This document shows positions 35,301 through 43,186 of a stretch of 64,000 nucleotides of DNA, piece after piece. The stretch spans positions 248,001 through 312,000 of the forward strand of contig NZ_JOAK01000005.1 in NCBI RefSeq assembly GCF_000720455.1, given 5' to 3'. Within the stretch, counting starts at the first letter, position 1; every line of letters begins with the position of its first letter. Source of the DNA: Streptomyces virginiae (GTDB taxonomy: Bacteria; Actinomycetota; Actinomycetes; Streptomycetales; Streptomycetaceae). Made by a program: the position numbers and the translations under genes. The notes under the pieces are model-generated. The model was not told where the DNA came from. It made no database searches and saw only the letters and a list, made by a program, of their open reading frames with translations.

Positions 35301-35755
35301 TCGAGGATGCGGGGCAGGGCGGCGGCCCCGGGCACGCGTACGGGTATGCCGTACTCCTCGGGCGACTCGTCCGGCGTCCCGCCCTCGGCCTCGCCCGCGT
35401 GGTGTGCCCCGGGGGCGTAGAGCCGTACGGGGTCCTCGGCGTCCGTGTCCGCCCGTACGGGCTCGGCGGGTTCCGCGGCCGGGTCTTCGGGGTCCGTCTC
35501 GGGGCCCGGTCCCCGGGCGCCGGGCAGGGCCGGTCCGGGTCCGCGGATGTGCCCGGCGAGCCACAGGGCGTCGGCGAGCTCCTCGGCGGACGGGTCGAGG
35601 CCGGCGGCCCGCAGCAGCGCGGCCAGTTCACGGACGCCGGGCGCGGCGGGTGGCGCGGGCGGCTGCGGCGCCGGTGCGCGGGAACACGACGGCGCGGTGG
35701 GTTCGGGCACGGCGGGGTCGGGCACGCTCGGTTCGGGCAGGGCGGGTTCGGGCAC
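32393..35755 (-). CDS. vWA-like, TPR-containing SAV_2336-type protein
   Basis: 1120 residues. An acidic Pro-rich N-terminus with a small helical domain (~42-70) is followed by a vWA-like fold whose MIDAS-like DASPS lies at residues 209-213 (RLVMDASPSMAVW). A middle winged-helix or helical region follows, then ~550 residues of Ala-rich TPR-like repeats ending ALQLWKRIGTDPDAR. This matches the SAV_2336 N-terminal-domain family. It lies 6 bp after the MoxR gene and 101 bp before fxsA. In vWA-MoxR-VMAP ternary systems the vWA protein is thought to be acted on by the MoxR ATPase. Confidence 0.82.
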   Translation of the reverse strand: MPEPALPEPSVPDPAVPEPTAPSCSRAPAPQPPAPPAAPGVRELAALLRAAGLDPSAEELADALWLAGHIRGPGPALPGARGPGPETDPEDPAAEPAEPVRADTDAEDPVRLYAPGAHHAGEAEGGTPDESPEEYGIPVRVPGAAALPRILDVQRALRALQRHRPPAPPTRLVIDEGATADASARALGLLIPVLRPESRREATVRLVMDASPSMAVWQDMFEELRSVCERLGAFRDVQVHYLHRRPDGTAALGRGPAPGAGLRSGDQLRDPTGRALTMMVSDCAGPLWREGAAQRLLHRWAQCTPCMVVQPLPQRLWGRSWLPTERGTLARLEGAGQKLRFRPDRPAMPGRPTGGLAVPVLPPSPAALGAWARLVAGLGTGPVAAEVGRVLADHPAAPLPPPPAVRPPRELVARFRSSAAPRAVQLAVYLSAAPLTLPVMRLVQRTMLPDSEPSDLAEVLLSGLLRRSGPGPGHWYEFVPGVQDVLLGPLGRDEAALVLKHCSEYVRAHFGSGVRNFPALAVAQLTGVPPTATTEGPGGDDEERYPEGRLPQAFAQVSAKVVRRYLPGMPPDGQPVRQPRAAPPIARAGAVRAARDRLADADADGDAGARALHEAVAVLRRAVTAPAGPADPPEEAETELAGALLRLWAAERDPELLAEAERALTGLRTAAAWAARGRVLYERALAAGPDPELLAAADREFAAAAAAATAEPELRRDCAVRRAETLIRLSGLREDPGALREARAALEPLAGPVPGGPGGDPGPDPDADPVASAGPYPELHLALGRVLLALLPRTPDPAERAALAEQAAARLAAVLAAAPPGTAQVRVELADALRYLPARLEEATGQLATALEETGGEPELRVAALLCLARVHRERYARDADPAALEEAAEAYGRARRLVPRDGEAFGELLPEWGDVLLDRARSAGGRRFTGAAVRVLRESRAAVPQSDPGAAHRLMRLATGLRLRHAYENDAVDLREAEYLLELAVRNSRGPLERARAWRDHGDVQQEIHGHTRAADRLDRAAESYRLAWRAALEADREGRDDHEGREEHDGRAGREDTALRLAARVQESRGEVLERLARPRAALEEYRAALQLWKRIGTDPDARSEGLRARVRALEAGR

Positions 35756-35761
35756 GGTCCG

Positions 35762-36862
35762 TCACCTCGGGCGGTCGAGGCGCTGGATGAGCAGGTCCGC
35801 GAGGTCCTCCCGGGTCGCCGGGGAGGCGTAGTGGGTGAGGTAGACGGCGTTGAGGAGCTGGTCGGCGGCCACCAGCTCGGACTGGGAGCGGCCCAGGAAC
35901 TCGCGGATCAGGTCGCCGCCGAGCCGGGCGGCCTCCTCGCCGAGGTGGGCGCGGACCATGGTGGCGAGGCGCTTCTCGCCGGGCTGCCCGAGCTTGAGCT
36001 GGATGCAGCGGCGCAGCAGGGCGGCGGGGAAGTCCCGTTCCCCGTTGCTGGTGAGGATGATGAAGGGGAAGGCGCTGCAGCGGATCCGGCCGCCCCGTAC
36101 GGTCACCTTCGTGCCGTCGTCGGTGAGCACCTCGACCTCGGGCTCGGTGTCGGCGACCCGCTCCAGCTCGGGGAGGGCGAACTCCCCTTCCTCCAGGACG
36201 TTCAGGAGGTCGTTGGGGAGGTCTATGTCGCTCTTGTCGAGCTCGTCGATCAGGAGCACGCGGGGCCGTGCGGTGGGCAGCAGGGCGGTGCCGAGGGGGC
36301 CGAGGCGGATGTACTTCCCGATGCCGGGGACGGTGGCGACCGTTCCCCCCGGCCCCGTTCCCGCCGAGCCCGGAGTCCCCGAGCCCGGAGTCCCCGCTCC
36401 CGGAGCCCCCGCCCCCGCAGCCCCCGCGGCCGCGGCGCCGCCGGCCGCGAGCTGTACGTCCTGGAGCCGGGCGAGGGCGTCGTAGCGGTAGAGCCCGTCC
36501 TGCAGCACGGTCCGCGACACCACCGGCCAGCGCAGCACCCGCCCCAGCTTCAGCTCGTGGGCGACGGAGTGCGCGAGGGTGGACTTCCCCGTTCCGGGGA
36601 AGCCGGTCACCAGCAGCGGCCGCCGAAGGTACAGGGCCGCGTTGATGACCTCCAGTTCCTCCGGTTCCGGCCGGTGCAGTTCGGCGGCCTGCCGGTGGGC
36701 CCCGAGCCGCCGGGCGACGTTGCCCTCGGCGGCCACGGCCGCGCGGCCCGGGTCCACGAGCGGCCCGCCGTCGAAGTCGCGCCAGGGCGGCGGGTCGGGC
36801 AGGGCGTCGATCCCGTCGTGGGGCTCGCCGGCCCCGCGGTAGATGAGCCACTCGTCGTTCAT
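35762..36862 (-). CDS. MoxR-family AAA+ ATPase
   Basis: 366 residues with Walker A GFPGTGKS (87-94), Walker B LLIDELDKSD (203-212) and the sensor stretch FPFIILTSNGERDFPAALLRRC. Between them residues ~139-173 are an Ala/Gly/Pro/Thr insertion (AAGGAAAAGAAGAGAPGAGT...), coded by short repeats and probably a flexible loop. MoxR ATPases act as chaperones with vWA proteins. Here the vWA-like gene follows 6 bp later and the protease/VMAP gene precedes by 40 bp, so the three are very likely one complex. Confidence 0.92.
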   Translation of the reverse strand: MNDEWLIYRGAGEPHDGIDALPDPPPWRDFDGGPLVDPGRAAVAAEGNVARRLGAHRQAAELHRPEPEELEVINAALYLRRPLLVTGFPGTGKSTLAHSVAHELKLGRVLRWPVVSRTVLQDGLYRYDALARLQDVQLAAGGAAAAGAAGAGAPGAGTPGSGTPGSAGTGPGGTVATVPGIGKYIRLGPLGTALLPTARPRVLLIDELDKSDIDLPNDLLNVLEEGEFALPELERVADTEPEVEVLTDDGTKVTVRGGRIRCSAFPFIILTSNGERDFPAALLRRCIQLKLGQPGEKRLATMVRAHLGEEAARLGGDLIREFLGRSQSELVAADQLLNAVYLTHYASPATREDLADLLIQRLDRPR

Positions 36863-36902
36863 GGTGCGTGTCCCTCCCTCGAATCCGCCGGGCCCGGCGC
36901 CG

Positions 36903-39101
36903 TCACAGGTCGCCGTGGAGGGGCTCGACGTCCGGCAGCGGCCGCGCCGGGTCCTCCCACACCAGCCCCGCCCCGGCCGCCCAGTACGCGTCGGGGTCCG
37001 CCCCGTACGCCCGGCCCCGCAACGTCTGCAGCCGCACCGGCAGCACCTCCGCCCTTCCCGCGTCGGCCAGTTCCTCCCGCAGCCCGCGGTGGAACGGCGC
37101 GCACGACACCCCGGGGTCCGGCGGCGGCCTGCGGGTCACGGCCACCCCGTAGCCGGCGTCCCGTACGGCGTGCAGCGACCCCAGCGTGGGCTCCTGGTCG
37201 GCGGCCCGGCAGTGGACGGGGACGGTGGTGTCCGGCAGGCCCGACAGCCATTCGGCGGAGGGTGCGCGCGGGCGGCCCCCGGCGCAGTCGGCCCGTTCGT
37301 CCTGGAGCGGTCCCGCCTGTACCCGGGCCCACCGGGCGGCGGCCCGGCCGGCTTCGTGGTCCGCCGGGTGCGCCTGCGGACCGCCCGGAGGGATGTCCGG
37401 ACCGCCCGGGCCGGTGCCCGGGCCGTTCGGGCCGAGGGCCGGACCGGGGGCGGCGCTGCGGCCTCCGGGGTGGCGCAGCACCACCGGCCTCTGCACGCCC
37501 AGCGGTACTCCGCCGGCCACCACCCAGTCCTCCACCGCCAGCCCGAACAGCTCGGGGGCCACGGCCACTTCGAGCAGGGCCGCCGCGACGTGGGTGTCGC
37601 ACCGCCGGAAGGCCTCGGCGAGCGGGGCCCGTAACCGCTCCGGCAGACCGGCCACGGTGGCCCGTACGCCCGAGTCCACGGGGGTCAGCCGCCCGGGGTG
37701 GGCCGGGCCGGCGAGCACGGAGACCCGCCAGTCGTAGAGGTGCTCCCAGCCGTGCGCCCACACCTCCAGCAGGACCGAGGCGCCGGGCGGCAGTCCGCCG
37801 GCCCGCCGGGCCGGGCCGCCCGCCGCCCGTCCGGCCGAGGCCCGGCGGCGGCGCTCCCGCTCCGCGAGGCCCCGCTCGTGGCGCTCGCCGAGTTCCCGCC
37901 GCAGGGGCCGCCACAGCCGCTCGGCGGTGGCCCGTACCCAGTCCCACAGTTCCTCGTCGGCGCCCGGCGTCGGGGGCTCCCGGTACTCGGCCACGCTGAC
38001 GTCGGTCGCGTAGCGGAGCATGGCCGCGGCCTCGCCGGTCCCGCCCGGCGGGTCGTGCAGCAGCCCCAGCCCGTCGCGCCAGCTCAGCGGGGCCGGCGGC
38101 TGTGGGTCCGGTTCCTCGCCGCGGACCGCCTCGACCAGGGCCCGTACGGCCTCGGACGAGCTGGGCGGGGGCAGTTCGGCCAGGAGTCCGCACAGGGTGG
38201 TGCGTTCGCCGGGGGTGAGGCGGCCGCGGCCGCCGTACGGGTCGCGCTCCTGCGGCGGGAGCTCGCCGTGCACGTCGGTCCAGGTCCGGCGGTTGTCGAG
38301 GTCGCTGAGGTGCTGGTCGTAGTGGTAGAGGTCGTGGGCCTGCATGATCCGGCGGTAGAGCCCGACCTGGCCCCTGGCGGCCATCGGGAGGGTGCGCAGC
38401 TGCACGACGGAGACGGCGAGTCCGCCGCCCCCGGTGTGCCGGCGGGCCTTGACGACGCCGACGACCTCCCCGCGGGCCAGGTCCACGACGGGCCCGCCGG
38501 ACATGCCGGGGTCGATCTCGTCGTCGTCGGCGAGCCGGATGGCGGCGCCGTTCCCGGCGGTGCCGCGCAGCCGGGTGGTGCGGCCGGTGATCTCGGGGGT
38601 TCCGAGGTCCTCGGTGCAGCCGAAGTAGGCGACCTCGTCGAAGCGCGGCCTGGAGCGGTCGGTGAGCCAGACGCAGGCGTGCGAGACGGGGGCCAGGACC
38701 CTGATCAGCGCCAGGTCGGGCAGGTCCCACAGGGCGTTCCGGCCGGGCCGCCGTTCCTCCAGGCGCTCGGGCAGTACGCACTCCACGCGCCCGGTGACGG
38801 TCCCGGTGACGGTGCCCGGCACGCCGGGGCCGCCGTAGCGGGGTCTGCCGGAGTGGAAGGTGATGCCGACCTCGCGACCTGTCAGACGCACGGCGGCACC
38901 CCCTTCGCCGACCACGTGCGCGCACGTCAGGACCCAGCCGGGGGCGATGAAGAAACCGCTCCCCCAGGTGGGACCGGTCCGATGGCTGCCGGGGGTGTCA
39001 TACCCGCCCGGCGGGGCGTGGACGCGTACCGTCGCCGCCTGGACGAGAGGTTCGAGGAGCTCGAAGGCGCGCGCCGTCCCGGTCGTGCGCCCGTCGGTCA
39101 T
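36903..39101 (-). CDS. Trypsin-like serine protease fused to a VMAP-C-type domain
   Basis: 732 residues. The N-terminal chymotrypsin-fold protease has a full triad: His62 in TCAHVVG, Asp129 in PDLALI and Ser201 in GMSGGPVV. There is no signal peptide, so it is cytoplasmic. The C-terminal ~430 residues include a helical linker and a domain like VMAP-C (HGWEHLYDWRVSVLAG; LGVQRPVVLRHP; ALGPNGPGTGP stretch). It is the first gene of the cluster. In ternary systems described by comparative genomics, such proteases are proposed effectors whose release depends on MoxR and vWA partners. Confidence 0.85.
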   Translation of the reverse strand: MTDGRTTGTARAFELLEPLVQAATVRVHAPPGGYDTPGSHRTGPTWGSGFFIAPGWVLTCAHVVGEGGAAVRLTGREVGITFHSGRPRYGGPGVPGTVTGTVTGRVECVLPERLEERRPGRNALWDLPDLALIRVLAPVSHACVWLTDRSRPRFDEVAYFGCTEDLGTPEITGRTTRLRGTAGNGAAIRLADDDEIDPGMSGGPVVDLARGEVVGVVKARRHTGGGGLAVSVVQLRTLPMAARGQVGLYRRIMQAHDLYHYDQHLSDLDNRRTWTDVHGELPPQERDPYGGRGRLTPGERTTLCGLLAELPPPSSSEAVRALVEAVRGEEPDPQPPAPLSWRDGLGLLHDPPGGTGEAAAMLRYATDVSVAEYREPPTPGADEELWDWVRATAERLWRPLRRELGERHERGLAERERRRRASAGRAAGGPARRAGGLPPGASVLLEVWAHGWEHLYDWRVSVLAGPAHPGRLTPVDSGVRATVAGLPERLRAPLAEAFRRCDTHVAAALLEVAVAPELFGLAVEDWVVAGGVPLGVQRPVVLRHPGGRSAAPGPALGPNGPGTGPGGPDIPPGGPQAHPADHEAGRAAARWARVQAGPLQDERADCAGGRPRAPSAEWLSGLPDTTVPVHCRAADQEPTLGSLHAVRDAGYGVAVTRRPPPDPGVSCAPFHRGLREELADAGRAEVLPVRLQTLRGRAYGADPDAYWAAGAGLVWEDPARPLPDVEPLHGDL

Positions 39102-39235
39102 CCGCGCCCCCCGCCCGCTGGTGAGACGACCAGGCTAGCGTCGGCGGCGCCGGCGACGGGAGGTCTGGCGGGCGCCGCGGATTATCCTGGCGGGAAACAT
39201 TCCCTGCACATCCACATCACGGCACGGAGCCCGAC

Positions 39236-39421
39236 TTGTACTTCACCGATCGCGGCATCGAGGAGCTGGAGAAGCGGCGCGGCGAGGAGGAGGTCACCTT
39301 CGAGTGGCTCGCCGAGCAGCTGCGCACCTTCGTCGACCTGAACCCGGACTTCGAGGTCCCGGTGGAACGCCTGGCCACCTGGCTGGCCCGGCTGGACGAC
39401 GAGGACGACGAGGACGAGTAG
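39236..39421 (+). CDS. DUF6104 family protein
   Basis: A 61-residue acidic protein (MYFTDRGIEELEKRRGEEEV) almost invariant in Streptomyces. Start is TTG 39236 with GGAG about 8 nt upstream. Ends in a run of Asp/Glu. Function unknown. It diverges from the VMAP gene across 134 bp and belongs to the conserved chromosome rather than the cluster. Confidence 0.9.
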   Translation: MYFTDRGIEELEKRRGEEEVTFEWLAEQLRTFVDLNPDFEVPVERLATWLARLDDEDDEDE

Positions 39422-39437
39422 TCGGGGCGGTCCGCGG

Positions 39438-40283
39438 TCAGGACCGGTCCACCGGGAGGGTGCGGCTCCATCGGGCGACGGCGTTCCTCAGGTGGGTGGA
39501 GTGGGTCTGGCTCCGGAGCCTGCCCTCGAATCCTTCGCGGGCGGCCTCGCCCGCCTCCAGGAACACCTCCAGGAGCACCCTCCCTTCCGCTCGCCGCTCG
39601 TCTCCCGGTTCGCCGTACAGTTCCTGCGCGAACTGGACCGATGACCTGATCGAGGTGTGCGCGGCCAGGGCCCGGACCACTGCCGTCCGCACCTCGGGGT
39701 CCAGGTCGAGCAGCCCCGGCAGGAAGCGTGGTTCCGTGCGCCCTCCGTAGGGCGCCGCGTCGACTTCCGTCAGCCAGGTGATCAGCTCCGGCCAGGGGAG
39801 TTCCAGCGCCATCAGGACGGTGTCCAGCAAAGAGGTCTTCCTGAACTGGACGGCCAGTGCGCGCCCTGTGGCGCGCGGTGTGCAGGCGCCCCGGTACAGC
39901 TCGGCCACCGGGGAAAGGGCCTGCCGTGCCTCGTCCAGTGAACTCGTCGCACGCACGGCCGCGGCGAGGGCCCGGTCGGCGAGTCTCGACCCGTCCTCGG
40001 GGAGGGCGGCCCATGCGCCGCATGCCCGCGCCAGCTCCGCCGGTGACAGCCGGGCCGCCAGCCCCTCGATGAGGGCGGTCTGGTTTTTGGCCGAATCGGC
40101 GACACCCGGATGGGCGCCGACGGCCAGGACGTCGGGGACGGGCCGCATCCGGGCCGCGTCGGCGACGAGCTGCCCGGCGGCCGCGGCCGGCAGCCAGTCG
40201 ACGAGTGCGAGGACGTCCGCCAGTGGCCGGGCGTGGGCCGCGGTGACCAGCTCCCGGACGACTCCCGCATGATCGCCGGCCCG
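39438..40283 (-). pseudogene. Downstream half of an XRE/coiled-coil gene split by an in-frame TAG
   Basis: The minus-strand frame continues without shift past the stop of the XRE gene: RAGDHAGVVRELVTAAHARP followed by LADVLALVDWLPAAAAGQLV and ~236 further residues of a helical HEAT-like region ending TLPVDRS. Codon bias stays coding-like from the first codon. The only normal start is ATG 40148, which would discard 45 coding codons and has no ribosome site. I interpret it as the C-terminal half of one protein interrupted by a nonsense codon. Confidence 0.7.
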
Positions 40284-41036
40284 CTACAGTTCCCCGAGCA
40301 GCTCCTGGACCTCCTCCAGGGCCGGCAGGTCCGGTGCGTCGTACCCCTGCCGGCCGGCGAGCTCCTCCTCCAGGCTCAGGACCCTCGCGCGCAGTTGCCG
40401 TCCGTGCTCCTCGGCCCGGTCCCGCTGCCGGAGCGCCTCGGCGAGCTGCGATCGCAGCTCCTCGATCAGCCGCAGGAGCTGGTCGCGCGCGGTGGCACCG
40501 GCCTCCTGCTCTTCGCGCAGCCGGACGTAGCGGCCGGCGGACTCCCTTCGCTCCGCCGCCCAGTCGATCTGCTGGCGGGTCAGGTCACCGGTCAGGTCCT
40601 CGACCTGGCGCTGCTTCTTCTCCAGGGCGTCGGTGAGCGACTCGATGAGCAGCCCCGTCCGGTACGTCTCACGCTGGGAGCGGTCCAGCTCGGCCCGCAG
40701 CGAGTCCAGTTCGTAGGCGTCGGGGTTGGTCACCCGCAGCGCGTCGAGGCGCTGCTGCCGGACGGCGTCTTTGACGTGCTCCTGTACGGAGGCGCCCAGG
40801 TGCCGGGATATCTCCGTGAAGAGCTGGTCGACAAAGGCCTGTGGTGGGACGCGCCTGCCGGCGCGGCAGCGGGACACGGCGGACTTGTCGACGTGGATGC
40901 GTGCGGCGTACGCGGCCTGCGTCACGCCCAGTCCGTTGAACAGGTCCGTCAACCTGTTGCCCAGCGCCGCGACTTCGGGCACGGCGCCCGGCTCGACATC
41001 GCCGGTACGGCCCCTCCCAAGTGCGATTTCGGTCAC
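40284..41036 (-). CDS. XRE-type helix-turn-helix, coiled-coil protein (5' part of a broken gene)
   Basis: 250 residues to TAG 40284-40286. N-terminal Cro/C1-type HTH: RLTDLFNGLGVTQAAYAARIHVDKSAVSRCRAGRRVPP. Residues ~110-245 are a long coiled coil rich in Glu, Arg and Leu. It ends LLGEL at the TAG, after which coding continues in frame. Its promoter region holds a perfect inverted repeat that may be its own operator. With the downstream part the full protein would be about 532 residues. Confidence 0.75.
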   Translation of the reverse strand: MTEIALGRGRTGDVEPGAVPEVAALGNRLTDLFNGLGVTQAAYAARIHVDKSAVSRCRAGRRVPPQAFVDQLFTEISRHLGASVQEHVKDAVRQQRLDALRVTNPDAYELDSLRAELDRSQRETYRTGLLIESLTDALEKKQRQVEDLTGDLTRQQIDWAAERRESAGRYVRLREEQEAGATARDQLLRLIEELRSQLAEALRQRDRAEEHGRQLRARVLSLEEELAGRQGYDAPDLPALEEVQELLGEL

Positions 41037-41064
41037 CGCGCTCCCCCTTCGGCGGTTGCCCGCC

Positions 41065-41092
41065 CGTTGGCAACGGTTGCGCCTTTCGCAAC
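41065..41092. promoter_or_regulatory. Adjacent palindromes upstream of the XRE gene
   Basis: CGTTGGCAACG (41065-41075) abuts GTTGCG-N5-CGCAAC (41076-41092). They lie 29 bp before the XRE start and 64 bp before the small membrane gene. Confidence 0.5.
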
Positions 41093-41155
41093 GTAGCGAA
41101 CTCCGACGACGGTTGAGGGCAGGTCACCGAATCCGCCACGAAAGGACGTCGCCCG

Positions 41156-41380
41156 ATGCCGATCCGCCTCGCCTCCGCCCTCCTCGTCCCCGCCCGGTGG
41201 GCCCAGCGCTCCCTGATCGTCCTGCTCGCCCTGGTCCCCCTCGTGATCGTCACCGTCGCCTTCGTGCCGGCGCTGGTCCTGCTCCCGTTCTTCCCGTCGG
41301 CGCACCGCCGGGCGGAGGTGATGGTGCGGCAGCTGACGGCGTGGACGCGGACGCTGCTGGTGAGCAGCCGGGGGCGGTAG
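41156..41380 (+). CDS. Small membrane protein of unknown function
   Basis: 74 residues. A short amphipathic start is followed by one long hydrophobic stretch (SLIVLLALVPLVIVTVAFVPALVLLPFF, residues ~19-46) likely forming one or two helices, then a basic C-terminus. AAAGGA lies 12 nt before ATG 41156. It was originally convergent with sodN and shares the perfect palindromic terminator at 41393-41432. Confidence 0.7.
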   Translation: MPIRLASALLVPARWAQRSLIVLLALVPLVIVTVAFVPALVLLPFFPSAHRRAEVMVRQLTAWTRTLLVSSRGR

Positions 41381-41392
41381 GCGGTCCGGTAC

Positions 41393-41432
41393 GCAGAGGG
41401 GCCCGTCCGCGATCGCGGACGGGCCCCTCTGC
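41393..41432. terminator. Perfect palindromic bidirectional terminator
   Basis: A 40-bp perfect palindrome (GCAGAGGGGCCCGTCCGCGA and its complement). It ends the small membrane gene and, judging from the displaced sodN tail at 41448-41468, was the original sodN terminator before the island inserted. Confidence 0.85.
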
Positions 41433-41447
41433 GCGTGGAAGGAAGGC

Positions 41448-41468
41448 TCAGGCGGCCTTGGTCTCCTA
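41448..41468 (-). pseudogene. Displaced 3' end of sodN (left junction of the island)
   Basis: The minus strand reads GAGACCAAGGCCGCCTGA (E-T-K-A-A-stop), matching the end of nickel superoxide dismutase (IFWETKKA at the intact copy). It directly precedes the palindromic terminator. The repeated core CTTGGTCTCC is at 41457-41466. Confidence 0.8.
41457..41466. repeat. attL core (CTTGGTCTCC)
   Basis: Ten bases identical to 48845-48854 and flanked on one side by NAG in both copies. It is the left attachment-site core of the island in sodN. Confidence 0.75.
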
Positions 41469-41731
41469 GTAATGGGCTGGGTCGGTGACCTGCGGCGTTG
41501 ACCGCTGCAGGCCGCTGACCTGGCCTTTTGGTGATGGCTGGCGATGGGGTACGACGGTCTTGATCGGGTGTCCTGCGGACTGTGTGCGGACTGATGTCCG
41601 CTCGGCAGGCCCTCGGTGATTGCAGACTTGGCATCGCCGCCATCTTGCTGCTTCGCGCTCGTGCCCTACCTGACCAACGTGCGCTGGCCTAGCCCGACTT
41701 TCAGTCTGTCTACCCGTTGTGCAGGTGCAGG

Positions 41732-43066
41732 TCAGCCCCAGGGGAGTGATCGGACAACAGTGACGGTTAGGTGGCGGCAGCGAATGCGCTCGTCGAGCCA
41801 GTGGACGACCTTCGGCCCGTCCAACACCTCCAGCAGCTCACGGCAGCGTGTCACGCCACTTGCCAACGGCTCGGCCACGATCAGGTGGTTGTCCACAGCC
41901 ACCGGCTGAGCGCCTTGAATGAGAACCCCGGTTCCGCGGGCGCCTCCTCTGGCTCCTTGACCTGGCCGAGATGTTCGGCGCATGACCACGAAAGGGGGAT
42001 CGATCAAACGCCCACCGAAGCGGCGGCTGCGCAGTGGAAGCCCCATTTCACCTTGGCCCGGCAATTCCTTCGCTGTGAGGTAGGGAACCTCTGGTCCGTC
42101 GTGAGGGTCTCGGTTGTCGACAACGGGGCCAACTCCAATGCGGAAGTGGTCGCCGATCGTACTGTCCGTGGTGACCGCGGCTGGCGGCCACCACGCAACT
42201 GCGCCGGCGTGACCCCTACTCCTCCGTATTGCAGAAAGTAGGAAGACGTCTACGTCGGTGTGGTCGTCGAAGAGACCGTGGGGGCGGATCTCCTCCATCT
42301 CCAGCCGCTCGGCAAGCTGGTCTCGCCAGGCCCGGTAGCGGCTTCCGCTGCGCAGTACGTCAGGGAGGACAGCGAAGAGCCTCCCGCCCGGGGCCAGCGC
42401 GGCTGACGCATGAGCGGTGAACGTCGCCGCCAAGGACGTCCTGCCCGTCGACCATGTACAGCCAGGGAGCGCCGTGTCCATGCCGTATGGCGGATTTAGA
42501 AGCAGTCGGCCCCCGAAGCCACGGCCTTCGGACGCTTCACGCAATGCCTGCAGGCCGTCGCCGACCTGCAGGAGTGGGAAGGCGGTGCGCCATCGGTGTT
42601 CCTTGAGCGGCGCATCGGATCCGACAGCCCGATGGCGGTCCAGCACGGCTAGAACCAGCCGCATGCGGGCCACCGTTACAAAGGGATCGTAGAGGTCGTG
42701 GCCCCTTACTCGGCGGTTCCACAGGGTGAGCGTCTCCGCTGGTGTCGCCCCCAGTGGGAACTGCCCAGTGCCAGCGATGAGCAGGTCTCCTGCGCCACAG
42801 GTGGGGTCCCAGATCACCAGTGTCCGTCCGGACACTGCGCTGCGATCCAGTAGTTCCTCGTACGACTGCCGGACTTCGCCAGTCGTGAAGAAGGATCCGG
42901 CGGCACGACGGTCTGCTCGCGAAACCGTGCGTCGCAGCTCCGCCGATGCCTGGCCGTTGAGGGCATGCGCTACGTCGTCAGCCACTCGGCGCCAATGACC
43001 TGAGGCCACGTCGGTCACCAAGGTCTCAAGCTGGCGTGCGTAGGTGCCGTATGCAGCGATACTCAT
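41732..43066 (-). CDS. N-6 adenine DNA methyltransferase
   Basis: 444 residues. AdoMet site DPTCGAGD (residues 87-94) and catalytic NPPYG (191-195), in the order of gamma-type (HsdM/Eco57I-like) adenine methylases. The N-terminus is a helical segment (FFTTGEVRQSYEELL, typical of N6_Mtase proteins). The C-terminal ~170 residues could serve as target recognition. ATG 43066 has AGGAGG 7 nt upstream. No restriction nuclease gene is visible nearby. It is the last of four same-strand genes; the gap to the MBL gene is 120 bp, so a separate transcript is possible. Confidence 0.85.
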   Translation of the reverse strand: MSIAAYGTYARQLETLVTDVASGHWRRVADDVAHALNGQASAELRRTVSRADRRAAGSFFTTGEVRQSYEELLDRSAVSGRTLVIWDPTCGAGDLLIAGTGQFPLGATPAETLTLWNRRVRGHDLYDPFVTVARMRLVLAVLDRHRAVGSDAPLKEHRWRTAFPLLQVGDGLQALREASEGRGFGGRLLLNPPYGMDTALPGCTWSTGRTSLAATFTAHASAALAPGGRLFAVLPDVLRSGSRYRAWRDQLAERLEMEEIRPHGLFDDHTDVDVFLLSAIRRSRGHAGAVAWWPPAAVTTDSTIGDHFRIGVGPVVDNRDPHDGPEVPYLTAKELPGQGEMGLPLRSRRFGGRLIDPPFVVMRRTSRPGQGARGGARGTGVLIQGAQPVAVDNHLIVAEPLASGVTRCRELLEVLDGPKVVHWLDERIRCRHLTVTVVRSLPWG

Positions 43067-43186
43067 GCATTCCCCTCCTGCTGATCCGGAAGGGATGACG
43101 TTCTGGATCAAGTGTTCGGATTAGCTACGATGTCATTCTGCAGCAGGGCCACGTGAGTTGGGAACGGATCACCGCATCACGTCGTG

